Source: a virus. Taken from it: 64,000 bases of DNA. This document shows positions 16,118 through 23,468 of this stretch, piece by piece. Location: positions 31,477 to 95,476 of the IMG/VR virus record IMGVR_UViG_3300035698_011578. The stretch is one strand, 5' to 3'. Position numbers and translations under genes: made by a program. The notes beneath the pieces are model-generated. The model searched no databases. It was not told the DNA's origin and saw only the letters and a list, made by a program, of their open reading frames with translations. How positions within the stretch are numbered: position 1 is the stretch's first letter; each line of letters begins with the position of its first letter.

Positions 16118-17581
16118 CTAAAAGTTGTAACCACCATAATTATCATCTGATATCTCGTCCTGACTATAGTATTCATTCGATCCTATACCTCTACTTAAAT
16201 CATATAACTCGGTTATACTTAAACCATAATTACCAAGATATTGATTTAATTCTTTTTCACCAATATAAGAATCATTTCTTCTGTGTGCCGTATTATATCT
16301 ACCGCCATCATAAATTGTTAAACCAATTTTTCCCTCTACTGATGTTGCTGGCATTTCAGCATTAATTATTACTAATTGTATATTGTCATTACCAATATAA
16401 TCCATCCAATATGATAGACTGTCTTTTATACACCAACTTGTATCACCTGCGAAATTAGATAGTGATTCATAAGAAAGAACTCTAACTACAATTAATTCAC
16501 CGTCATCAAATACTAATTTTAACTGAGAATCATTATTGATGGTTGATCTAAGATTTTCTACTCCGGTATCACTAAATACAAATGATATTAATGAATCTAT
16601 TAAGTCCTGTTGTGTTTTATATCTAGATACTTTTTTTAACCAAAACTTACTATAAAGTGCTAATTTTTCTTCATCATCTACTAAGGTCTTAATAGCTTCG
16701 ATAAAATCTTCTTTTTTATTTAACCCTCTTTTAATAGAACCAGGGTATTCATCTGAGAATATTTTAGCCATCTGTGCTTCTTCAATTATTGTTAAATCAT
16801 CAGATAATTTCTCAAAATGTGTTGAATATGTCCTACCATCTTTAGCCGTGAATGATTGCTTTGTTCTGGACCTAGTCATATAATTAACTACACTGGTTTC
16901 TAATCTATCCAAGATATCATCATTACTTTGTATGCGTTTATATAAATTCTTTATTCTCTGAAAAGGGATTTCCTCTATTTTATTAAAAAATGTAAATACA
17001 CCTAAATATCCAGGATTATCTCTTAATAGATTTCTTAATCTAATATAAGTCTTATCAGTCTCATCCTCTTTTAAATGTCTTAAAATACGTCTAGCCTGAT
17101 CTCTATTTTCATAAACATATGATTTATAATCACTTATCGTGAAATTCTCATTTATGAATTTTCTTACTCTTCCAAGCAATAGAAATTTATTATCCTCTAA
17201 TAAAATATCACATTCCTTATCCAGTTGTTCTCTAGTCATTGAGTAATATGAACTAGGCATATCATATTTAAAGTTTAATTGCTCCTTAATATCATTTAAC
17301 ATATGATTATAAGTACGTTCTCTTTTTGGGTTACCATTTATTAGATTTCTAACAAAATTACCAAACCTATTATCACCCAATTCTAGGAATGCTTCATACA
17401 CTAATTTTAAAAGATTATTAGATGAATATACTTCACTATTATCTAGGATAAAGTCATTTAATTCAAATACTACCTCATCTGTTATATTCAATTTTCTATA
17501 TCTTTTTTCTAATAAAGAAGCCAATGGTTTATTATTAGAGTAACATTCATCTATTTTCAATTTTAATAATTCTTCGTACAT
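16118..17581 (-). CDS. Large hypothetical protein with GDTSWC motif
   Basis: 487 residues, with the start taken at the Met at 17581 because a late-type box lies just upstream and the longer frame begins inside it. Largely helical, highly charged. Near residue 400 it has NFAGDTSWCIKDSLSYWMDYI, and later VEGKIGLTIYDGG. The GDTS-C motif recurs in the broken gene at 53188-54484, so a family is present. Its function is unknown to me; conserved Cys/Trp suggest an active site or metal binding. Confidence 0.7.
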   Translation of the reverse strand: MYEELLKLKIDECYSNNKPLASLLEKRYRKLNITDEVVFELNDFILDNSEVYSSNNLLKLVYEAFLELGDNRFGNFVRNLINGNPKRERTYNHMLNDIKEQLNFKYDMPSSYYSMTREQLDKECDILLEDNKFLLLGRVRKFINENFTISDYKSYVYENRDQARRILRHLKEDETDKTYIRLRNLLRDNPGYLGVFTFFNKIEEIPFQRIKNLYKRIQSNDDILDRLETSVVNYMTRSRTKQSFTAKDGRTYSTHFEKLSDDLTIIEEAQMAKIFSDEYPGSIKRGLNKKEDFIEAIKTLVDDEEKLALYSKFWLKKVSRYKTQQDLIDSLISFVFSDTGVENLRSTINNDSQLKLVFDDGELIVVRVLSYESLSNFAGDTSWCIKDSLSYWMDYIGNDNIQLVIINAEMPATSVEGKIGLTIYDGGRYNTAHRRNDSYIGEKELNQYLGNYGLSITELYDLSRGIGSNEYYSQDEISDDNYGGYNF

Positions 17582-17602
17582 AAAACAAAATTTATATTTA
17601 AT

Positions 17603-17618
17603 ACTATATATTAAAAAA
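17603..17618 (-). promoter_or_regulatory. Late-type promoter box
   Basis: Minus strand TTTTTTAATATATAGT, about 21 bases upstream of the 17581 start. Confidence 0.6.
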
Positions 17619-17630
17619 CAATTCCAAAAA

Positions 17631-18029
17631 ATGGATACGCTAATAAATGAACTGATTATTGATAAATATTTTGGCATCTATAATAGAAATGGATTTGAAT
17701 ATATTGTAAATAAAAACGAGAATAAAGATTTCAAGATTTATCTATTAGACTTTAATAGTGTTAAGAAAATGAATATTGAACTTGGTTATCTCTCCGTGAA
17801 TAATATATTCAAGAATGCGTTATCTGAGTTAAAGAATGATTATACAATAGGTCGTGCTTTCTCCGGTGATGAGATATTTTTCCTAACTGAAAGATTAGAT
17901 GATGATATAAATAAAATTGAAACCATTTGTAATAAAAATGGATTATATTTTGAATACATTGAATTTATTAATGATGGCGAAGATGAGTTGGAGGTTCTTT
18001 TAGAAAAAATGATAGACGATTTTAAATGA
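17631..18029 (+). CDS. GGDEF-like (diguanylate-cyclase fold) protein, degenerate signature
   Basis: 132 residues. FKIYLLDFNSVKKMNIELGYLSVNNIF parallels the D-x-D-x-F-K-x-x-N-D-x-x-G-H block of GGDEF domains, and TIGRAFSGDEIFFL aligns with the GGDEF signature (here S-G-D-E-I). The first Gly and Phe of the signature are altered, so c-di-GMP synthesis is uncertain; degenerate GGDEF domains often bind nucleotides only. Overlaps the radical SAM start by 4 bases (ATGA), indicating coupling. A class III nucleotide cyclase lies 2.3 kb downstream. Confidence 0.6.
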   Translation: MDTLINELIIDKYFGIYNRNGFEYIVNKNENKDFKIYLLDFNSVKKMNIELGYLSVNNIFKNALSELKNDYTIGRAFSGDEIFFLTERLDDDINKIETICNKNGLYFEYIEFINDGEDELEVLLEKMIDDFK

Positions 18030-18655
18030 TAGACAAATTAGAAAATATTGGATTTTATACTCTATATAATGATAGAGCTAAAAATGTATCAGAATCATCA
18101 CAGATGAAAAGATGCGAAATGATAATTACTGAATACTGTAATTTTAATTGCCCGTATTGTCGTGGATTATCGGAAGAGGTTTACGGTGATCGCAAATTCA
18201 AACAATTATCATTAGATGAGATTAAGAAAAATATAGATTATTGGTGTGAGAATACCCCACTTGAGAATATAAGATTTTCTGGCGGTGAACCAACAATGCA
18301 TAAAGATTTGAAAGAAATAGTAGAATATGCAAAAGAAAGTGGTATAGAAAGAATAGCCGTATCAACAAATGGTTCTAAAGATTATGAGTTATATGATGAA
18401 CTAATTGAAGCAGGTGTTAATGATTTTTCAATATCATTAGATGCTTGTTGTGCCGAAGATGGTGATAAACTAGCTGGTGATAAAAAGGGCTCGTGGGAAA
18501 TAGTAGTTGAAAATATTAGAAAATTATCAAGTAGAACTTATGTTACTGTTGGTGTAGTATTATCACCTGAAAATGTAGATAAAACTTTAGAAACTATTAG
18601 ATTTGCACACGACTTAGGTGTTTCTGATATAAGAATAATATCAGTGGCACAGTAA
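18026..18655 (+). CDS. Radical SAM protein, N-terminal part of a split gene
   Basis: 209 residues. The radical SAM 4Fe-4S motif is CNFNCPYC (CxxxCxxC) near residue 37; the SAM-binding GGEP appears in FSGGEPTMH, followed by the beta-strand pattern of a TIM barrel (IAVSTNGS, DFSISLDA, VTVGVVLSP, IRIISVAQ). It stops abruptly after ISVAQ, about two thirds of the usual length. The missing C-terminal part is encoded at 19546-19935, beyond a GIY-YIG nuclease gene. Substrate unknown. Confidence 0.85.
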   Translation: MIDKLENIGFYTLYNDRAKNVSESSQMKRCEMIITEYCNFNCPYCRGLSEEVYGDRKFKQLSLDEIKKNIDYWCENTPLENIRFSGGEPTMHKDLKEIVEYAKESGIERIAVSTNGSKDYELYDELIEAGVNDFSISLDACCAEDGDKLAGDKKGSWEIVVENIRKLSSRTYVTVGVVLSPENVDKTLETIRFAHDLGVSDIRIISVAQ

Positions 18656-18657
18656 CT

Positions 18658-18671
18658 TTTTTAATATATAA
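18658..18671 (+). promoter_or_regulatory. Late-type box before the GIY-YIG gene
   Basis: TTTTTAATATATAA-type box 17 bases before the ATG at 18688, so the inserted nuclease gene carries its own promoter. Confidence 0.55.
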
Positions 18672-18687
18672 AATAAAAAGTTTTAAA

Positions 18688-19542
18688 ATGTTAGAGAGTA
18701 AATTAGGTATTTATGCTATAATCAATATTATAAATGGTAAAAAATATATCGGTGGTACATCAAATTTAAGAATTAGAAAAAGCGCACATTTCAGAGAATT
18801 ATCAAAAGGTATACATCATTGTAATCATTTACAAAAATCATATAATAAATATGGTGTTGATAATTTCAAATGGGTAATAATTGAATATCTTGAAGAATAT
18901 GAGAATAGAGAGGTTTTGAAAAAAAATCTTTTAGAAAAAGAACAACATTGGATCGATAAGCATATCAATGATAAAGAGCTATTATATAATACTTGTTTGG
19001 TGGCTGGTAGTTGTTTAGGTATTAAATTAAGTAATGTTCATAAAAGAAAAATTAGTGAAGCCATGATGGGTGAAAATAACCCATGTTATGGTAAGAAATA
19101 TACTGATGAGGAGAAGGAAATATTAAGACAATATTCTTTAAATATGTCTGATGAAGCTAGACAAAAAATAAGCGAATCTAGTAAAGGAAATAAATATAGA
19201 CTTGGTTCAAAACACTCAGAAGAAACTAAAAAAAAGATAAGTGAGTCAAATAAAGGCAAACATGGTGGTAAGAGATCAGAAGAAACTAAGAAAAAAATTA
19301 GCGAAGCCAGTAAAGGTAGAATTTTTTCAGAAGAAACTCTTAAAAAGAAAAGCGATTCAATGAAAGGTAAAAACACAGATCCAGATAAAGTTAGAGCAAA
19401 TAAAACATTTAAGAAACTGAAAAAAATATTTAAAACTGAAAAATGTATTACACAAAAAGATTTAACCAAAGCTTCTGGTATGTCACTATCAACAATTAAA
19501 AAATACTGGAAGCATATTAAAAACAATGAAATTAATTATTAA
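18688..19542 (+). CDS. GIY-YIG homing endonuclease with NUMOD3 repeats
   Basis: 284 residues. N-terminal GIYAIINIINGKKYIGGT is the GIY-YIG catalytic core, with later Arg and Glu (EKEQHWIDKH) completing it. From residue 110 onwards there are NUMOD3 DNA-binding repeats (SEETKKKISESNKGK and four variants), followed by an HTH-like C-terminus (TQKDLTKASGMSLSTIKKYWK). It separates the two halves of the radical SAM gene, like free-standing endonucleases that split phage genes. Confidence 0.9.
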   Translation: MLESKLGIYAIINIINGKKYIGGTSNLRIRKSAHFRELSKGIHHCNHLQKSYNKYGVDNFKWVIIEYLEEYENREVLKKNLLEKEQHWIDKHINDKELLYNTCLVAGSCLGIKLSNVHKRKISEAMMGENNPCYGKKYTDEEKEILRQYSLNMSDEARQKISESSKGNKYRLGSKHSEETKKKISESNKGKHGGKRSEETKKKISEASKGRIFSEETLKKKSDSMKGKNTDPDKVRANKTFKKLKKIFKTEKCITQKDLTKASGMSLSTIKKYWKHIKNNEINY

Positions 19543-19545
19543 ATT

Positions 19546-19935
19546 ATGGAAAAAGAACAAATTGAAGAAATAATGAGGGTGAAAATATCTCAAATTGAAC
19601 AAGAAATATTAGATGCACACCCAATATTGGCTTATCGGGTTAAAAATATATTAGAAGGTAAATCAGTTAGAGGTATACAAGATGATGATTCTGAAAAATG
19701 TACTTTAGTTTTAGATGATAGTGTAATCGCAGGTGATTATCATTACCCATGTGTTATTTATATGAGAGAAGGTGGAGAACCAATTGGTAAGGTTAGTGGT
19801 GATATGAGAGAAGAAAGAGCTGAGTGGTTTAACAATCATAACACACATATAGATAAAATCTGTAGTAAAAACTGCTTAGATATCTGCATAGATTATAACA
19901 ACAAATGCGAATCATATAAAAATGAGACTATTTAA
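19546..19935 (+). CDS. Radical SAM protein, C-terminal part of the split gene
   Basis: 129 residues. It starts with a helix (EQIEEIMRVKISQIEQEIL), then LDAHPILAYRVKNI, a C-x-L-x-L-D-D segment, YHYPCVIYMREGGEPIGKV, and a Cys cluster ICSKNCLDICIDYNNKC that resembles an auxiliary cluster region of radical SAM proteins. No SAM domain of its own. It follows the endonuclease by three bases. The two parts might assemble as a split enzyme, as for phage genes split by endonucleases. Confidence 0.75.
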   Translation: MEKEQIEEIMRVKISQIEQEILDAHPILAYRVKNILEGKSVRGIQDDDSEKCTLVLDDSVIAGDYHYPCVIYMREGGEPIGKVSGDMREERAEWFNNHNTHIDKICSKNCLDICIDYNNKCESYKNETI

Positions 19936-20356
19936 AAAGGAGTGTGAGAGAAAATTTCTTGTAAAAGAATTACCAAGTGATTTCAATGATTATGATAAAG
20001 AAGATGTCCATCAATACTATCCGATTGTAAGTAAATATTTCTGCGTTAGAGTAAGGAAGTATAGCGAGACCAGAAAGTATTTGGATATCAAATTTGGATC
20101 AGGTAAAATAAAATTTAAGATTGGGTTAAGAATTAATTTTTTTCAGACAAATAAAAAGTGCCTAGTTAAAACCAGACACAAAAAGAGATTTAATAATCTA
20201 TTAATAGTAATTGATATTTTCGAAAGTGAGTTAAGATTAGTTGAGATAGAATCCTCTGATTGTTCAATAATAGATAATTATAAACTACCAGAATGGTTTG
20301 GAGAAGAAGTAACTAATGATAAAAAATATAGAAACCGATATTTAATCAAAAAGTAG
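19922..20356 (+). CDS. CYTH-domain (triphosphate tunnel) protein 1
   Basis: 144 residues. N-terminal ECERKFLVKELP matches the ExExK signature of CYTH enzymes; RVRKY, KTRHKKR, RLVEIES and WFGEEVTNDKKYRNRYL give the alternating basic and acidic residues of the tunnel. Members hydrolyse inorganic triphosphate, thiamine triphosphate or RNA 5' triphosphates, or act as class IV adenylate cyclases. Overlaps the radical SAM C-part by 14 bases, and its 3' end overlaps the class III cyclase gene on the other strand. A second CYTH gene is at 57384. Confidence 0.8.
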   Translation: MRLFKKECERKFLVKELPSDFNDYDKEDVHQYYPIVSKYFCVRVRKYSETRKYLDIKFGSGKIKFKIGLRINFFQTNKKCLVKTRHKKRFNNLLIVIDIFESELRLVEIESSDCSIIDNYKLPEWFGEEVTNDKKYRNRYLIKK

Positions 20357-21064
20357 TTTTGCAATATCTTCGCCTAGTAATCTTTCTAACAACTCATCGA
20401 TGTCAGTTGACATATCATTATCATACCTAAATAGATATAAAGAATCCTCTATACCATCTAAATTTAATTTGAAAATATAATAGAGAAATATATTTTGTGA
20501 CATTAAAACAATTTCCGGATTAGTTTTCAATACCGTTTTATAATCAGAACCAAATATATCTTTAGTGTATATCTCTGGATAAAAATCACGCATTATGTAA
20601 TTGTAAATATTACTACCAACTAATAATTCTGTTTCTCCGAATAGTTTTGTTAGTTTTTCTATTCTAGAAACAACATTAATAACATTGCCTAAGTATGTGA
20701 ATGTTCTACCATCTCGTAACATCTCTATTGTTTCACCACAATCGACACCAATACCAAATGAAATTTTCTCATCAAATTCTGCATTGAATTCATTAACCAT
20801 TTTTGTTAACTTTTTATGTAGTAAGATTGAGAATGCATAAGCATGTTTTGAATGATTAAGACCTTTAAATAGAAATACCATAGAATCACCTAAAGAATTG
20901 TACCAGTAATCTTTTGATATTTTACTAGCAATACTAATGTGTGCTTCATAAAAATCACTTATGAAATTTATAAAAGAATCATTATCCTTTTCTTGAAATC
21001 TCTCAAATGTTCCTGTGAAATTTCTGATATCTGATATCACTATGGCTGATTTAATTTTCTTCAT
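20342..21064 (-). CDS. Class III adenylate/guanylate cyclase
   Basis: 240 residues. Metal-binding SDIRNFT near residue 12, second metal/loop SLGDSMVFLF, and GVDCGETIEM plus TYLGNVINVVSRIE match the catalytic domain of class III nucleotide cyclases. It would make a cyclic nucleotide (base specificity not deducible with confidence). No regulatory domain is obvious. It has its own host-type promoter, so early expression is likely. Phage-encoded class III cyclases are unusual, and bacterial antiphage systems (Pycsar) also use cyclases of this class. Confidence 0.85.
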   Translation of the reverse strand: MKKIKSAIVISDIRNFTGTFERFQEKDNDSFINFISDFYEAHISIASKISKDYWYNSLGDSMVFLFKGLNHSKHAYAFSILLHKKLTKMVNEFNAEFDEKISFGIGVDCGETIEMLRDGRTFTYLGNVINVVSRIEKLTKLFGETELLVGSNIYNYIMRDFYPEIYTKDIFGSDYKTVLKTNPEIVLMSQNIFLYYIFKLNLDGIEDSLYLFRYDNDMSTDIDELLERLLGEDIAKLLFD

Positions 21065-21088
21065 CTATATTATAATTTTAACTATATG

Positions 21089-21096
21089 CAAATATA
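21089..21096 (-). promoter_or_regulatory. Host-type -7 element for the cyclase gene
   Basis: TATATTTG on the minus strand, 24 bases upstream of the cyclase ATG at 21064. Confidence 0.65.
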
Positions 21097-21154
21097 CTAA
21101 AAATTTCAATTACATATCAATTTTTAGTATATTATTTTTAGTTTATTATGTTTG

Positions 21155-21235
21155 TGGGTAAAGAGAGATTCGAACTCACAAACCCGAAGGCCACGGGGTT
21201 ACAACCCGCTAGGCAACCAACTGCCCAATTTACCC
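21155..21235 (-). tRNA. tRNA-Tyr(GUA), second copy
   Basis: Acceptor GGGTAAA/TTTACCC, anticodon stem GCGGG/CCCGT with loop TTGTAAC (GUA), long variable arm GGCC-TTCG-GGTT (class II, normal for bacterial Tyr), discriminator A. The D arm is irregular. Last gene of tRNA operon 2. Confidence 0.78.
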
Positions 21236-21244
21236 AATTTTGAG

Positions 21245-21312
21245 AAGCACATAGGGGAATCGAACCCCCGTTTACTGAAAATCTGTCGTCCTAACCACTA
21301 GACGAATGCGCC
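21245..21312 (-). tRNA. tRNA-Glu(UUC)-like, short
   Basis: Acceptor GGCGCAT/ATGTGCT, D arm GTCT-AGTGGTTA-GGAC, loop TTTTCAG (UUC) and T arm GGGGG-TTCGATT-CCCCT are present, but only five bases separate the loop from the T stem, so the 3' anticodon strand or variable loop is missing. Glu identity is supported by GAA-GAG in the operon leader. Functionality uncertain. Confidence 0.55.
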
Positions 21313-21319
21313 ATTTTTG

Positions 21320-21402
21320 TGGGCCGGGAGGGATTCGAACCCCCGAACTCGAAAGAGAGATGTTTTACAGACACCGTGCTTTAACCTCTTGCATACCGAC
21401 CC
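21320..21402 (-). tRNA. tRNA-Tyr(GUA)
   Basis: Acceptor GGGTCGG/CCGGCCC, D arm TGC...GCA with GG, anticodon stem GGTGT/ACATC with loop CTGTAAA, long variable arm with TTTCGAG, T arm GGGGG-TTCGAAT-CCCTC, discriminator A. First gene of operon 2. Confidence 0.94.
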
Positions 21403-21414
21403 AGTTTTTTATAA

Positions 21415-21453
21415 CAAAAAAAACCAATCTAACATTTATGTCAGATTGGTTTT
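21415..21453 (-). terminator. Intrinsic terminator / attenuator of tRNA operon 2
   Basis: 14-bp stem AAACCAATCTGACA / TGTTAGATTGGTTT, loop TAAA, followed by a T8 run on the minus strand, between leader ORF and tRNA-Tyr. ATCTGACA in its 5' arm is perfectly complementary to TGTCAGAT at the end of the leader ORF (21484-21491), giving an 8-bp antiterminator. Confidence 0.88.
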
Positions 21454-21477
21454 AAATTTCTATATAATTAAACACAG

Positions 21478-21543
21478 CTATCTATCTGACAAAATTTTCA
21501 TTTTCTCTTCATAATAATAAGCTATGTTTGTTATTGTTGTCAT
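21478..21543 (-). CDS. tRNA operon 2 leader peptide (Tyr-Tyr-Tyr-Glu-Glu)
   Basis: 21 codons: starts MTTITNIAYYYEEKMKI. Three consecutive Tyr (TAT) codons and GAA-GAG follow the shared N-terminus. The operon encodes tRNA-Tyr, tRNA-Glu and tRNA-Tyr. The antiterminator strand covers codons 18-20, so a ribosome finishing translation would cover it and allow termination, whereas one stalled at the Tyr or Glu codons would leave it free. This is the geometry of classic amino-acid operon attenuators, here applied to tRNA genes. Role inferred, not shown. Confidence 0.82.
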   Translation of the reverse strand: MTTITNIAYYYEEKMKILSDR

Positions 21544-21584
21544 TGTCTTTATTGTTTCTTTATTGTTTCTTTCTAATTCTTTTA

Positions 21585-21616
21585 CAAATATAAGGAAGAT
21601 ATTTTAAACCACCAAA
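21585..21616 (-). promoter_or_regulatory. Host-type promoter of tRNA operon 2
   Basis: Minus strand TTTGG (21612-21616), 19 bases, TATATTTG (21585-21592), about 42 bases upstream of the leader ATG. Confidence 0.82.
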
Positions 21617-21638
21617 TATATTTTCATTTTTCTTTTTG

Positions 21639-21710
21639 TAGCGGGGACAGGACTCGAACCTGCGACCTCCGGGTTATGAGCCCGACGAGCTGCCTCTGCT
21701 CTACCCCGCA
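21639..21710 (-). tRNA. Initiator tRNA-fMet(CAU)
   Basis: TGCGGGG/CCCCGCT acceptor whose 1-72 pair is a mismatch (U-U), and an anticodon stem TCGGG/CCCGG with three consecutive G-C pairs flanking loop CTCATAA: both are initiator hallmarks. D arm AGAGCAGAGGCAGCTC and T arm GCAGG-TTCGAGT-CCTGT are intact. Confidence 0.94.
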
Positions 21711-21720
21711 ATATTGTATT

Positions 21721-21759
21721 TCTATATATTAAAAAGTTGGTCTCCCTTTTACAAAAGTA
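21721..21759 (-). promoter_or_regulatory. Dual promoter for the initiator tRNA
   Basis: On the minus strand a host-like TACTTTTG (21752-21759) is followed by the late-type TTTTTAATATATAG (21721-21734), 11 bases before the tRNA. Same early-plus-late arrangement as in operons 1, 3 and 4, but with no leader ORF or terminator. Confidence 0.6.
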
Positions 21760-21778
21760 GTAAAAATTTATGAGAATA

Positions 21779-22015
21779 TCAAACATTATTATATGCCCTC
21801 AGTGTAAATGGGAAATCAAATACGATAAATCCACCTGTTATTTCATCTTTTATGTCCAAATCATCATTAGCAAGTTTTGACATGTCACATCTTGTAAACG
21901 ACTCAGCATCTTTATAAAGATAATTATATGTTGATATATTTTCAATACCCACAAAATCTTTTATTCTATAAATTATATCAGATATTTCACTGAAATAATA
22001 AGGTTCAGAATACAA
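21779..22015 (-). CDS. Small hypothetical protein
   Basis: 78 residues, aromatic-rich start MYSEPYYFSEISDIIYRIKDF. Divergent from the 22021 gene with five bases between start codons. No recognised motif. Confidence 0.55.
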   Translation of the reverse strand: MYSEPYYFSEISDIIYRIKDFVGIENISTYNYLYKDAESFTRCDMSKLANDDLDIKDEITGGFIVFDFPFTLRAYNNV

Positions 22016-22020
22016 TAAGA

Positions 22021-22170
22021 ATGGAAGGATTATCTAAAGATATAGAAAAGAATTCCATCTCACAAAGAACTAGATTATATGTTCGCTATTTAAGTAGAAA
22101 TCCAATACCTAATTTTAAATTAGAGACCAATAGCAACACAATAAAATTAATTAAAAATAATGACTATTAA
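22021..22170 (+). CDS. Small hypothetical protein
   Basis: 49 codons: starts MEGLSKDIEKNSISQRTRL, basic. Its stop overlaps the start of the 22160 gene, suggesting translational coupling. No recognised motif; could be a short relict. Confidence 0.45.
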   Translation: MEGLSKDIEKNSISQRTRLYVRYLSRNPIPNFKLETNSNTIKLIKNNDY

Positions 22171-22510
22171 AAAATTTGACGCATTTAGCGATTCTGATAT
22201 AGAGACAATAAAAGATATTATCTTAGAACTAAAACATGAATTTACAGAAATTGATGGTGAGATTTATAATAAAAAATATGACCGTGGTAATGTAACAATC
22301 ATCGAATTATCTCCAATGAAAGTTTACAATGAGAAATGTGTTACAATTGAAAATCTAGAAAAGAAGATGAAATATTATAACCTAATTATAGAAGTAGCAA
22401 CAAGAATTAAAGATGCAACGAAAAGAGACGTTAGAATAGTTGATTTATTTAATGAGAAGTTGGGTAGTGTTGAAATATGGATAGATGACATTAAAAACAA
22501 AACAAAATAA
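22160..22510 (+). CDS. Small protein with packaged-type leader
   Basis: 116 residues, start MTIKKFDAFSDSDIETI matching the shared leader (I-K-K-F-x-x-F). Mixed charged body with no recognised motif. Followed directly by the first copy of a 32-base direct repeat. Function unknown. Confidence 0.65.
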   Translation: MTIKKFDAFSDSDIETIKDIILELKHEFTEIDGEIYNKKYDRGNVTIIELSPMKVYNEKCVTIENLEKKMKYYNLIIEVATRIKDATKRDVRIVDLFNEKLGSVEIWIDDIKNKTK

Positions 22511-22540
22511 TAATATGGAAAGACCACAGATTAGACAAAC
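22509..22540 (+). repeat. 32-base direct repeat, copy 1
   Basis: Starts AATAATATGGAAAGACCACA; identical to 23014-23045, which is the true 5' end of the 23020 gene. This copy encodes only the first codons (MERPQIRQT) and then stops, so it is a truncated duplicate flanking the 22557-22882 segment. Confidence 0.85.
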
Positions 22541-22556
22541 GTTTTGTTAGTGATAA

Positions 22557-22882
22557 TTATGATTTAGATTTGTATTTTTTATATAATTTAAAAAATTCTT
22601 CATCATTCATACTAGAAAATTCTTCATCTGCTTTATTCTTCATATCTTGAGCATCCCAAAGTGATGGTTTTAAATGTTTTGTATCAAAAGATGTTTCAAC
22701 ACCATAATCTATTAATTCACATCGAAGTTTAAACATAATCCATTCAAAATCATGACTATCTTTTGAGTTTTTCTACTAATATATTCATATTCCATTGGTA
22801 AATCATAACTATCACTAACATCAGATATATTCAAGTTTTCTTTGAACTCACCGAAACCTTTTATGTGTCTTTCATTTTCCAT
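22557..22882 (-). pseudogene. Frameshifted gene with packaged-type leader, inside a duplication
   Basis: Minus strand starts MENERHIKGFGEFKENLNI (leader-like). After RK at about 22775 the continuation SKDSHDFEWIMFKLRCEL... lies in the neighbouring frame, running to a stop at 22557; the first frame stops at 22712. The switch is at an A5 run, so a one-base homopolymer indel is the likely cause (mutation or read error). The segment lies between two copies of a 32-base repeat. Confidence 0.65.
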
Positions 22883-23013
22883 CTTCGTTTATTATTTTAG
22901 TATATATATTATATTTATAAGTTAAATATTATTCACCTTTAAAATTTCTAAAATTTTACACTTTTTGAATATTACACAAGTTTCTGTTTAATATATATTA
23001 GTAAATTATAAAT

Positions 23014-23045
23014 AATAATATGGAAAGACCACAGATTAGACAAAC
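23014..23045 (+). repeat. 32-base direct repeat, copy 2
   Basis: Same sequence as 22509-22540; here it is the ribosome-binding region and first codons of the 23020 gene. Confidence 0.85.
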
Positions 23046-23376
23046 AGAACAACAACATGTTGAGAGTGAACGAGAAATCGTTGGTTCGGAAGCAGAAGAA
23101 TTATTGCGTAAATATGGTTATTCCGAAGAATTTACAACTAGAGCAAATCCAACCAAAGAAGAAAGCAATCCTATAACATTTGAAGAAATGGTTAAACAGG
23201 AAGAAGCTAAAAAGAAAGCGTTAAGAGATCGAAGAAACCAGAAAATGAATGGCCCAAAACCAATAACATTTAGAGGTGATGAATATGATTCAAAAGTTAC
23301 TTATGGATCAGATGAGGAATCAGGATTAGGATTCAAAATAGAAATAACTTCTGATATGAAGTTGCCGAAATATTAA
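23020..23376 (+). CDS. Charged hypothetical protein upstream of ribonucleotide reductase
   Basis: 118 residues, starting MERPQIRQTEQQHVESERE, very rich in Glu, Lys, Arg and Gln, probably extended or helical (KQEEAKKKALRDRRNQKMN). No membrane segment or recognised domain. It precedes the ribonucleotide reductase gene by about 90 bases. A role as regulator or scaffold is conceivable but unsupported. Confidence 0.7.
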   Translation: MERPQIRQTEQQHVESEREIVGSEAEELLRKYGYSEEFTTRANPTKEESNPITFEEMVKQEEAKKKALRDRRNQKMNGPKPITFRGDEYDSKVTYGSDEESGLGFKIEITSDMKLPKY

Positions 23377-23468
23377 CAATTTTTTAAACTTATAACTTAA
23401 TACAATTATAATTCATAACGATTAAAAATAGCGAGATAGGCTATTTCAAAAAATAATTATTCATATAT

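Noticed and set aside
21317-21786. Open frames over the Tyr and fMet tRNA genes
   Set aside because: Both are tRNA shadows (AGRDSNPRTRKRD and RRAHNPEVAGSSPVP type peptides).
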